In this document: positions 36,254 through 42,625 of the stretch, piece by piece
Layout of the letters: the number at the start of each line of letters is the position of its first letter
How positions within the stretch are numbered: the first letter of the stretch is position 1
From: Chryseobacterium lacus
GTDB lineage: Bacteria; Bacteroidota; Bacteroidia; Flavobacteriales; Weeksellaceae
Assembly: GCF_003336205.1 (NCBI RefSeq)
Contig: NZ_QPIE01000004.1
Location: 62,001-126,000, forward strand
Direction: 5' to 3'
Length of the DNA stretch: 64,000 nucleotides
Program-made: the position numbers and the translations under genes
Notes under the pieces: model-generated
Told to the model about the DNA's origin: nothing
Seen by the model: only the letters and a program-made list of their open reading frames with translations
Database searches by the model: none

Positions 36254-36833
36254 TATTTTCTTTTCCGCTTTAGGGATTCTCCTTTTCTCCCCTTTGTTCA
36301 TTATAATTGGTATTTTTGTCCTTTTTGATAGTAAGGGCGGAATGCTTTTTAGTCAGGAACGCATCGGCAAAAATGGCTCTGTATTCAAGGTTTTAAAGTT
36401 CAGAACCATGCATCCTAATTCTTTTGATAAAGGTGCTCTTACTATAGGAAATAAGGATCCAAGAGTGACTTCAGTAGGATATTATCTCAGGAATTATAAG
36501 TTGGATGAACTTCCTCAGCTTTTCAATGTATTAATGGGCGATATGTCGTTTGTGGGACCGCGGCCTGAGGTGGAAAAATATACCCGACTTTATAACGATG
36601 AACAAAAAAGAGTGCTTTCCGTAAAGCCGGGAATCACAGATTATGCTTCTATTAAATTCAGAAATGAAAGCGAAATTCTTGCAAAATCTAATGATCCCGA
36701 AGAAGCGTATATACAGGAAATTATGCCTGAAAAACTTAGGCTGAATATGAAATATATCGATAATCAAAGCGTCTTTAATGATATAGCTATTATTTTCAAT
36801 ACATTTTATGTTTTAATAAAAGATCGATTATGA
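36237..36833 (+). CDS. Initiating sugar-phosphate transferase (PglC-like)
   Basis: A 198-residue monotopic phosphoglycosyl transferase. The N-terminus KRIFDIFFSALGILLFSPLF is the re-entrant membrane helix. QERIGKNGSVFKVLKFRTM, the catalytic Asp-Glu pair in LDELPQLFNVL, and SFVGPRPEV are family marks. It attaches the first sugar phosphate to undecaprenyl phosphate and starts each repeat unit. The short size matches PglC rather than the larger WbaP. I start it at ATG 36237 and not at TTG 36231. Since PglC normally uses UDP-diNAcBac, this agrees with the PglE/PglF-like genes at the other end of the locus. Confidence 0.92.
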   Translation: MKRIFDIFFSALGILLFSPLFIIIGIFVLFDSKGGMLFSQERIGKNGSVFKVLKFRTMHPNSFDKGALTIGNKDPRVTSVGYYLRNYKLDELPQLFNVLMGDMSFVGPRPEVEKYTRLYNDEQKRVLSVKPGITDYASIKFRNESEILAKSNDPEEAYIQEIMPEKLRLNMKYIDNQSVFNDIAIIFNTFYVLIKDRL

Positions 36834-37375
36834 CCCTCTCTGAAACTCCTTTGAAGGATTGCTACATTATAGAACCCACTGTTTTCGAGGATGAACGCGG
36901 CTATTTCTATGAGAAATTTAATGAGAAAAAATTCACAGAAATTACCGGTATGAACGGGCATTTCGTTCAGGATAATATTTCAAAATCCACCTTTGGCGTT
37001 CTCCGGGGAATTCATTTACAAAAAGGCGAACATGCGCAGGCGAAACTGGTATCATGTCTGGAAGGTAGGGTTTGGGATATAGCAGTGGATTTACGTCACG
37101 ATTCTCCCACTTTTGGGAAATGGTTCGGGCTGGAAATTTCCGGCGAAAATAAGAAACAACTGTATGTTCCCCGAGGTTTCGGCCACGGGTTTGCAGTGCT
37201 TTCTGAGACTGCAATTTTCGCTTATAAATGTGACAACTATTATAGCAAAGAATCGGAAGGGGGCATCATTTGGAATGATTCTGATCTCATGATTGACTGG
37301 AAATTGCCATTGTCAGAGGTTATTCTGTCTGAAAAAGATAAAAATCTACCCGCCTTCAGTCAGGGAAATTTTTAA
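36830..37375 (+). CDS. rfbC: dTDP-4-dehydrorhamnose 3,5-epimerase
   Basis: A 181-residue cupin-fold epimerase. Seen are FYEKFNEKKF, the catalytic His in GVLRGIHLQ, DLRHDSPTFGKW and the VPRGFGHGFAVLSE signature. It converts dTDP-4-keto-6-deoxyglucose to dTDP-4-keto-rhamnose in dTDP-rhamnose synthesis. The partner genes rfbA, rfbB and rfbD are absent from this window, so they must lie elsewhere or the enzyme feeds another sugar. Last gene of the locus; it overlaps the preceding gene by ATGA. Confidence 0.95.
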   Translation: MTLSETPLKDCYIIEPTVFEDERGYFYEKFNEKKFTEITGMNGHFVQDNISKSTFGVLRGIHLQKGEHAQAKLVSCLEGRVWDIAVDLRHDSPTFGKWFGLEISGENKKQLYVPRGFGHGFAVLSETAIFAYKCDNYYSKESEGGIIWNDSDLMIDWKLPLSEVILSEKDKNLPAFSQGNF

Positions 37376-37421
37376 TATCCTATAACTTTTAAAGAATCAG
37401 AAATGGTTCTTTTTTTATTGC

Positions 37422-37429
37422 TAAATTTG
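37422..37429 (+). promoter_or_regulatory. -7 box for rimO
   Basis: TAAATTTG is a perfect TAnnTTTG match 56 bases before the ATG of rimO. A clear TTG at 17-23 bases upstream is not seen. No T-run hairpin separates it from rfbC. Confidence 0.55.
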
Positions 37430-37485
37430 CACCCTGCAATTCTGATGTTCAGCGGTTGTCAATTTAATCTATCCGAACTTTTACT

Positions 37486-38787
37486 ATGCGCACAAAATCA
37501 ACAGGAAAAAAGAAAATTAATGTCATCACTCTGGGATGTTCCAAAAACGTAGTGGATTCTGAAGTGCTGATGGGGCAATTATCTGCCAACGGAAAAGAAG
37601 TTGTTCATGAGGATCGTGGTGATATTGTGGTGATCAATACTTGTGGTTTTATCGATAATGCCAAGCAGGAAAGCATCAATACCATTCTGGATGCTGTAGA
37701 AGCCAAAGAAAGAGGCGAAGTGGAAAAAGTGTTTGTGATGGGCTGTCTTTCCGAACGGTACAAACCGGATTTGGAAAAGGAAATTCCGAATGTAGATCAG
37801 TATTTCGGAACCCGGGAGCTGCCATTTTTATTGAAACAACTCGGTGCAGATTATAAACACGAACTGGTAGGAGAGCGACTGACAACAACTCCAAAACATT
37901 ACGCTTATTTGAAAATTTCGGAAGGTTGCGACAGGCCGTGTTCTTTTTGTGCCATTCCCTTAATGAGAGGCGGTCATATTTCAAAACCGATAGAAAAGTT
38001 ATCTGAGGAAGCGCGAAATCTCGCAAAAAACGGAACTAAAGAACTGATTCTTATTGCACAGGATCTCACGTATTACGGTTTAGATTTGTATAAGAAACGA
38101 GCACTTGCAGATCTTTTGCGCGAACTCGTAACCGTGGACGGAATTGAATGGATTCGGCTGCATTATGCGTTTCCTTCAGGGTTTCCGGAAGATGTTCTGG
38201 AAATCATCCGCACCGAACCTAAAGTGTGCAATTATATTGACATTCCGTTGCAGCATATTAATTCTGATCTTCTCAAATCGATGCGAAGAGGAACAACCGC
38301 CGAAAAAACAAATGATTTGCTCAGAAAATTCAGGGAATATGCTCCGGATATGGCCATTCGTACCACGCTGATTGTAGGATATCCCGGCGAAACGGAAGAG
38401 GTTTTTCAGCAATTGAAAAACTGGGTTGCTGAACAGCGGTTCGACAGACTGGGCTGCTTTACCTATTCTCACGAAGAAAATACACATGCTTACCATCTTC
38501 AGGACGATATTCCACAGGAAGTGAAAGAGAGAAGAGTAGAGGAAATCATGGAACTGCAATCACAGATTTCCTGGGAGAAAAATCAGGAAAAAATCGGTAA
38601 AGTATTCCGTTGTATTTTCGACAGGAAAGAAGGAAATTATTTTGTGGGACGAACAGAATTTGATTCTCCGGATGTCGATAATACTGTACTTGTGGAAGCC
38701 AGTAACGTTTATATTTCTTCAGGAAGCTTCATGAATATTAAAATAACCGCTGCTGAAGAATTCGATTTATATGGAATATTGGTATAA
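37486..38787 (+). CDS. rimO: Ribosomal protein uS12 methylthiotransferase RimO
   Basis: A 433-residue radical-SAM enzyme that methylthiolates Asp88 of ribosomal protein uS12. N-terminal MTTase cysteines are in ITLGCSKNVVDSE, INTCGFIDNAKQES and VMGCLSERY. The radical-SAM motif is CDRPCSFCAIPLMRGGHIS. A TRAM domain ends the protein (VLVEASNVYISSGSFMNI). LGCSKNVVDSE and the RGGHISKP context separate RimO from MtaB, whose gene is at 16295. A good terminator follows at 38826-38855. Confidence 0.96.
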   Translation: MRTKSTGKKKINVITLGCSKNVVDSEVLMGQLSANGKEVVHEDRGDIVVINTCGFIDNAKQESINTILDAVEAKERGEVEKVFVMGCLSERYKPDLEKEIPNVDQYFGTRELPFLLKQLGADYKHELVGERLTTTPKHYAYLKISEGCDRPCSFCAIPLMRGGHISKPIEKLSEEARNLAKNGTKELILIAQDLTYYGLDLYKKRALADLLRELVTVDGIEWIRLHYAFPSGFPEDVLEIIRTEPKVCNYIDIPLQHINSDLLKSMRRGTTAEKTNDLLRKFREYAPDMAIRTTLIVGYPGETEEVFQQLKNWVAEQRFDRLGCFTYSHEENTHAYHLQDDIPQEVKERRVEEIMELQSQISWEKNQEKIGKVFRCIFDRKEGNYFVGRTEFDSPDVDNTVLVEASNVYISSGSFMNIKITAAEEFDLYGILV

Positions 38788-38825
38788 TTTCCTTTTCAGA
38801 AATATATCTTTTCATTTTGATAGAA

Positions 38826-38855
38826 AAAACGCTCATTTTTGAGCGTTTTATTTTT
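38826..38855 (+). terminator. Intrinsic terminator of rimO
   Basis: AAAACGCTCA (38826-38835), loop TTTT and TGAGCGTTTT (38840-38849) form a perfect ten-pair stem, followed by ATTTTT. It lies 38 bases after the stop codon. Confidence 0.85.
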
Positions 38856-39070
38856 GTATTGAATTGATGATCAATGTCATGTGTTTTTCAGGAATCAGTT
38901 AGAATAATAGAATTAGTTAATTAAATTAACTTTTAACCGCTTCTTTTAACACTATTTAACATCCTTTCGGAAAGGCTTTTCTCACGGTGTTTCACAGCAA
39001 TTTTAAGTTTTATTTAACGTTTTATTAACTTTCATTAACGCAATAATTCTGAAGGGTTATTATTTCAGTT

Positions 39071-39078
39071 TACATTTG
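39071..39078 (+). promoter_or_regulatory. -7 box for the RlpA-like gene
   Basis: TACATTTG matches TAnnTTTG and lies 27 bases before the ATG at 39106. There is no good TTG at the -33 distance, and the upstream TTAAC repeats may supply an activator site instead. Confidence 0.55.
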
Positions 39079-39105
39079 CCCTCGTCAAACCAATAAAAAT
39101 TCAAA

Positions 39106-39483
39106 ATGATGAAAAGAGGAATTCTCGTAATCATAATGATGATTTCAACTCTTGGCCTTTATTCTTTCAAGAATAATACCAAAGATAATGAAGAGGTAAA
39201 AACAAGTTATGCGTCGTATTATCACGACAAATTTAATGGAAGAAAAACAGCAAGCGGTGAGGTTTTTCATAACACAAAACTCACAGCAGCGCACAGAACG
39301 CTTCCTTTTGGTACTAAAGTAAAAGTAACCAACCTGCGAAACGGCGAAAGTGTGGTGGTAACTATTAACGATCGTGGCCCGTTTCATGCCGCCAGAGCAC
39401 TGGACCTTTCCAAAGCAGCGTATGATGAAATCGGAAACCTCAGAACAGGTACCATGCCAATAGAATTTGAAATTATTGATTAA
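39106..39483 (+). CDS. RlpA-like double-psi beta-barrel protein
   Basis: A 125-residue exported protein: signal peptide 1-20, then one double-psi beta-barrel domain. The RlpA signature is visible (ASYYHDKFNGRKTASGEVF, LPFGTKVKVTNLRNGESVVV, INDRGPFHAARALDLSKAA), including the catalytic Asp of INDRGP. RlpA proteins cleave or bind peptidoglycan lacking stem peptides. No SPOR domain is present, so it is the short form. It has its own promoter with repeated upstream boxes and its own terminator, which suggests regulated monocistronic expression. Confidence 0.9.
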   Translation: MMKRGILVIIMMISTLGLYSFKNNTKDNEEVKTSYASYYHDKFNGRKTASGEVFHNTKLTAAHRTLPFGTKVKVTNLRNGESVVVTINDRGPFHAARALDLSKAAYDEIGNLRTGTMPIEFEIID

Positions 39484-39498
39484 TAATCTTTTAAACCA

Positions 39499-39534
39499 AA
39501 AAGTCCTTCCGCAACTGTGGAAGGACTTTTTTTT
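39499..39534. terminator. Bidirectional intrinsic terminator
   Basis: AAGTCCTTCC (39501-39510) and GGAAGGACTT (39519-39528) pair perfectly with an eight-base loop. T runs follow on the plus strand, and five A precede it, giving five T on the minus strand. It serves the RlpA-like gene and the convergent Mur-like gene ending at 39553. Confidence 0.85.
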
Positions 39535-39552
39535 ATGACTATGTTATAAGAA

Positions 39553-40098
39553 TCACATTGAAGAAACCGCCAGCAACGCCTCATAAAATTCTTCTTCCAT
39601 CAGCCCGAATTGTTGACAACATAATCTGAGGCCTTCCAGATGCATCATCGTGTCTGATTTCTGAATTTCCAAGGGTAGTTCGCCTAAAGATGTTTTAGCG
39701 ATAAAATAGCCGTCTTTCTGACTGTATTCGGAGGTGCTGTAGGGAAGTTGTCTGAAATAATTTGAGGTTTGTTGTAACGCTTCCGAGAAAATAACGTGAT
39801 TTTCTGGATAAATTAGAACTCCGCCCGAAGTCATCTTGCTGACAAGTAATTGGCTTTCCTCAGCATTTACAGGTGTTGTAATCAGTGCGATATTAGGCCG
39901 GAAATCGGAACCTGCGATGAGGTCCTGAGTGGAATAAAGCGCAAAATCGTTTCCTGTATCCGTGGAAGTTTCAGTAATCTCATCAAAATTTTTTCCATGA
40001 AAGTTCAAAATGTTTTTAAGCAGTTGCTGCACTTCATTTCCTGCGACAAGAACCCGGGTTTTATGTTGTGCTTTCTCAAAGGCGTCAGCGATGTTCAT
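39553..40098 (-). CDS. Truncated Mur-ligase-like protein without ATP-binding loop
   Basis: A 181-residue protein that looks like pieces of the UDP-MurNAc-tripeptide ligase Mpl joined together. KTRVLVAGN (13-21) sits where Mpl/MurC have KTRVxxxGxHGKT, but the GxHGKT loop is lost. FRPNIALITTPV and SGGVLIYPENH match the central-domain strands. The end, GYFIAKTSLGELPLEI then GLRLCCQQFGLMEEEFYEAL, matches the Mpl segment that leads into its C-terminal domain, which is missing. No ATP site remains, so it cannot be a ligase. It could bind muropeptides or a Mur protein. It is the last gene of a Nudix-plsC-lipoprotein operon. The match comes from memory of the family, not a search. Confidence 0.7.
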   Translation of the reverse strand: MNIADAFEKAQHKTRVLVAGNEVQQLLKNILNFHGKNFDEITETSTDTGNDFALYSTQDLIAGSDFRPNIALITTPVNAEESQLLVSKMTSGGVLIYPENHVIFSEALQQTSNYFRQLPYSTSEYSQKDGYFIAKTSLGELPLEIQKSDTMMHLEGLRLCCQQFGLMEEEFYEALLAVSSM

Positions 40099-40117
40099 GC
40101 TATCTTTAATATTTAAT

Positions 40118-40555
40118 TTAGGGGTTTGTATTCAGTTTGGATTTCAGAAGCTCCTGAAAAGCCTGTGTCACACGATCCCATTTTTCCTGGTCTTGTTCCA
40201 TGATGTAACTTGCGTCACTTTTGCTGGCAGATTGCTGACCGACATTAACTTTTATGGTAGTACTGATGTAATCGTAGAGTTTTTTTCGGTCTTCCTGTAT
40301 CATCCGAAAATTATTCGCAGCCAATACTTCTTCTAGTTTTTGAATTTCGTCGGAAGAAATCTTAAAATTTTTCTTGATTTTCTTTCCCTGGCCTTCGAAA
40401 GAATAATGCGCTTTATTCCCTTTGATGAGAAAGTTTTCATACACAGGTGCAAAACCTCCGCTTCTGGAATAACTGTAATCATAATCGGAATACACTTTTT
40501 GTGTGTTGCAGGAAGCGATAAAAAACAAGATGAGCAGGAATGTTATTTTTTTCAT
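40118..40555 (-). CDS. Predicted lipoprotein of unknown function
   Basis: A 145-residue protein with a lipoprotein signal (LFFIASC, Cys16) followed by a Tyr/Ser-rich segment (SDYDYSYSRSGGF). The rest is a soluble alpha/beta region with FKISSDEIQKLEEVLAANNFRMI and a helical tail WDRVTQAFQELL. I do not recognise a named family. The pattern of a short periplasmic domain with STTIKVNVG resembles DUF6438-type lipoproteins, but weakly. It starts nine bases after the plsC stop and ends 19 bases before the Mur-like gene, so all are one operon. The promoter of the unit is near 42023. Confidence 0.6.
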   Translation of the reverse strand: MKKITFLLILFFIASCNTQKVYSDYDYSYSRSGGFAPVYENFLIKGNKAHYSFEGQGKKIKKNFKISSDEIQKLEEVLAANNFRMIQEDRKKLYDYISTTIKVNVGQQSASKSDASYIMEQDQEKWDRVTQAFQELLKSKLNTNP

Positions 40556-40564
40556 ATAAAGAGA

Positions 40565-41377
40565 TTAGGAAGGTAATTCTGCTTTTTTCTTTGCTTTCAG
40601 TTCTTCTTCATACTGATGCAATAAATTAAAATCTTCAGTCTGTTCTATGGAAATCATAATTTTGGTCAGAATTTGCTGTGCTGTTTCGGTTTCATAATCT
40701 ATTTCCAGCGGTTTTTTAAACTCCAGCGTCGGACGTACTCCGGTTACTTTTATGCGAAGTCCTCTTTTATCAAACGCTCTTCTGAAGCCATTTATTTTGA
40801 TGGGAACAACAATGGGCCTTTGGTTTTTCACCAGTTTGGCTGTTCCTTTTCTTCCCTGCGCAAAAGCGGCAGTGGTTCCCTGTGGAAAAGTAATCACCCA
40901 GCCGTTGTCCAAAGCTTTCATAATATTGTCCACTTCGGTCATGTCCAGCAACCGGTTTACATTTTTGCCTTCAGCGCGCCAAGTTCTTTTCACGGTAACA
41001 GCGCCTGCAATTTTAAAAATTCGGGCGAGAATCCCTTTGTTCATGGTTTCTTCCGCTGCTACGTAATAGAAATCTACTTTGGGGTTCAGCAGATATACCG
41101 GATTTTTAATGGTGTTTAAATAGCCGTTATTTACAGCACAGAAAGCGTGGTACATCGCAGCTACATCAGCAAAATAAGTCTGATGATTAGAAACAAAAAG
41201 TACGTTGGAATCGGGCAAATCCAGAAGATGTTCGGTTCCTGTTATCGTCAGTTTATTGAACCCGTTGAATCTTCTGTAAGAAACAATTCCTAAAATAAAA
41301 ATAATCAGTCTTTTGAAGACATACGGTGTACCAAATGCATCGGTGAAAATGTTCTTTTTCGCCATTCGTTTTAACAT
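40565..41377 (-). CDS. 1-acyl-glycerol-3-phosphate acyltransferase family protein
   Basis: A 270-residue PlsC-like acyltransferase of phospholipid synthesis. The active-site block is SNHQTYFADVAAM. It has five residues between His and Asp instead of the usual four, and the second motif FPEGTR appears as FPQGTTAAF. Both changes may be lineage-specific. The frame continues upstream to 41446, but that overlaps the Nudix gene. I use ATG 41377; ATG 41365 is equally possible. A -7 box TAACTTTG (minus strand, plus 41384-41391) lies six bases before ATG 41377. The following lipoprotein starts nine bases downstream. Confidence 0.85.
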   Translation of the reverse strand: MLKRMAKKNIFTDAFGTPYVFKRLIIFILGIVSYRRFNGFNKLTITGTEHLLDLPDSNVLFVSNHQTYFADVAAMYHAFCAVNNGYLNTIKNPVYLLNPKVDFYYVAAEETMNKGILARIFKIAGAVTVKRTWRAEGKNVNRLLDMTEVDNIMKALDNGWVITFPQGTTAAFAQGRKGTAKLVKNQRPIVVPIKINGFRRAFDKRGLRIKVTGVRPTLEFKKPLEIDYETETAQQILTKIMISIEQTEDFNLLHQYEEELKAKKKAELPS

Positions 41378-41383
41378 AATCTG

Positions 41384-41391
41384 CAAAGTTA
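41384..41391 (-). promoter_or_regulatory. -7 box for the acyltransferase gene
   Basis: Minus-strand TAACTTTG matches TAnnTTTG. The G lies six bases before ATG 41377, so a transcript from here would be leaderless or use ATG 41365. It lies across the end of the Nudix gene. No TTG at the -33 distance. Confidence 0.4.
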
Positions 41392-42018
41392 CATATTTTT
41401 CAAAACCTGGCTGAATTCGCTCAGAATCATGGAAGTGGCTCCCCAAATGCGATAACCTTCAAAATTGATTACAGGAACTTCTACATTTCGCGAACCGGCA
41501 AGCACCATCATTTCAGGTTTATCTGGAAGTTGAAGCAAAGTTGATACCGGAAATTCAATCAGTTCCACAACTTCATTTTTCTGTGGAATGAATGTCGGAT
41601 TTTTTTTGGTGAAAGAAACGAACGGGTGTACATAAAAATTGCTGGGAAGGATGTACACCGGCGACATTTCCCTGATAATACGAATGTAAGGTTTTTCAAT
41701 TCCCATTTCCTCAGATGTTTCTCTGATGGCGGTGTGGGCAAAACTGTTATCTTGCGCTTCACGGCTTCCTCCGGGAAGCGAAATTTGCCCGCTGTGACGG
41801 TCGCGCTCATGCTCTGTACGCTGCATCAAAGGGAAATACCATTCATTATTTTTAAAATACAACAGGATGTTGACTGCCGCAAAACGCGGATTTTTTTCCA
41901 GAATTTCTTCGTAAGAAAAAAGAGGGCGGTAGGGCGGGGAATAAACTGAGTGAGCGTGCTCTCCGTACAGGCTTGTATTTTTTATTCTGTTCAGTAAATC
42001 TCTTCCATCAAATTTCAT
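41389..42018 (-). CDS. Nudix hydrolase, CoA pyrophosphatase-like
   Basis: A 209-residue Nudix protein. The Nudix box is seen as GGSREAQDNSFAHTAIRETS followed by EEMGI, with the LPGG lead-in that marks the CoA/acetyl-CoA pyrophosphatase (NudL/CoaL) group. The FPLMQRTEHERDRHSGQIS segment before it supports that group. It would split CoA into phosphopantetheine and 3',5'-ADP. The -7 box TAAATTTG (plus 42023-42030, minus strand) stands only four bases before the ATG, so the transcript may be leaderless. First gene of a four-gene operon with plsC. Confidence 0.88.
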   Translation of the reverse strand: MKFDGRDLLNRIKNTSLYGEHAHSVYSPPYRPLFSYEEILEKNPRFAAVNILLYFKNNEWYFPLMQRTEHERDRHSGQISLPGGSREAQDNSFAHTAIRETSEEMGIEKPYIRIIREMSPVYILPSNFYVHPFVSFTKKNPTFIPQKNEVVELIEFPVSTLLQLPDKPEMMVLAGSRNVEVPVINFEGYRIWGATSMILSEFSQVLKNM

Positions 42019-42022
42019 AGTT

Positions 42023-42030
42023 CAAATTTA
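42023..42030 (-). promoter_or_regulatory. -7 box directly before the Nudix gene
   Basis: Minus-strand TAAATTTG is a perfect consensus match. Its G is four bases from the ATG at 42018, so transcription would begin at or within a base or two of the start codon. No clear TTG at -33. Confidence 0.5.
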
Positions 42031-42102
42031 ATAATTGTGAACAGATGATGTTAAAAAAAAAGGTTAAAGTTATTCAATTAAAACGCATAAGTTGTTTCAG
42101 TT

Positions 42103-42585
42103 TTACTTAGCGGTTTTGAAATCAGTATGCACTTTCCATAGTCTATATTCAACAGTCCAAGTTTTAGGAATAAAAAAAGGAGTGGGCTGAGTTGCGATAT
42201 TTTCTATAAATATATTTTGATCACTCAGTACTTTTTTGGTGATTTGTTTATCGGGATTACATTCTTTCGTCTCTGTAAACGTCAAAATTTGAATAGGTTG
42301 GTTTTCTCCAATGTAATAATACATATATCGGTTTGGCAACCCGAAATCTTTTTTTAAATTTTTAATATTAAAATCAAAACTTCTTGTGTTTTCACATTCT
42401 GATATTTTCACTTCGGTACCGAAGCGAACTTCAACTCTATAATTTTCCGGATCTTGAATTTTCGGAATAAGAAGATCCACCCTTTTCATATTTTGTGTAA
42501 GTTCAGGATATTTGGGCTCAGTTTGAGCAATTGTAGATAAACTGAAAAGGGTAGCAATTGAGAGAAATGTTTTTTTTAATTTCAT
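42103..42585 (-). CDS. Ecotin-like periplasmic serine protease inhibitor
   Basis: A 160-residue exported protein (signal peptide 1-20, ends TIAQ). The mature part follows ecotin: YPELTQNMKRVDLLIPKIQD at the start (ecotin YPQAEKGMKR), YRVEVRFGTEVKIS, then Cys64 and Cys109, which occupy the places of the ecotin disulfide. The end PFFIPKTWTVEYRLWKVHTD matches ecotin's VYTP-DVKYRVWKAEE. Ecotin dimers inhibit trypsin-fold proteases. The reactive P1 position (Met84 in E. coli, three before the second Cys) is Thr here, in TETKEC. It lies 40 bases after rng on the same strand. The match is by eye. Confidence 0.75.
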   Translation of the reverse strand: MKLKKTFLSIATLFSLSTIAQTEPKYPELTQNMKRVDLLIPKIQDPENYRVEVRFGTEVKISECENTRSFDFNIKNLKKDFGLPNRYMYYYIGENQPIQILTFTETKECNPDKQITKKVLSDQNIFIENIATQPTPFFIPKTWTVEYRLWKVHTDFKTAK

Positions 42586-42625
42586 TTACAACTATTTAAA
42601 TTTATGTAAATTTCCACTAATTGTT

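Larger units (their letters stand above)
38788..39105 (+). other. Intergenic region with repeated TTAAC boxes
   Basis: After the rimO terminator, the stretch to the RlpA-like gene holds seven copies of TTAAC on the plus strand at 38926, 38933, 38946, 38956, 39014, 39025 and 39035. The last three are spaced 10-11 bases apart, and the pair 38946/38956 by 10. A short palindrome CCTTTCGGAAAGG sits between the two groups. No coding region is seen. Confidence 0.55.
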
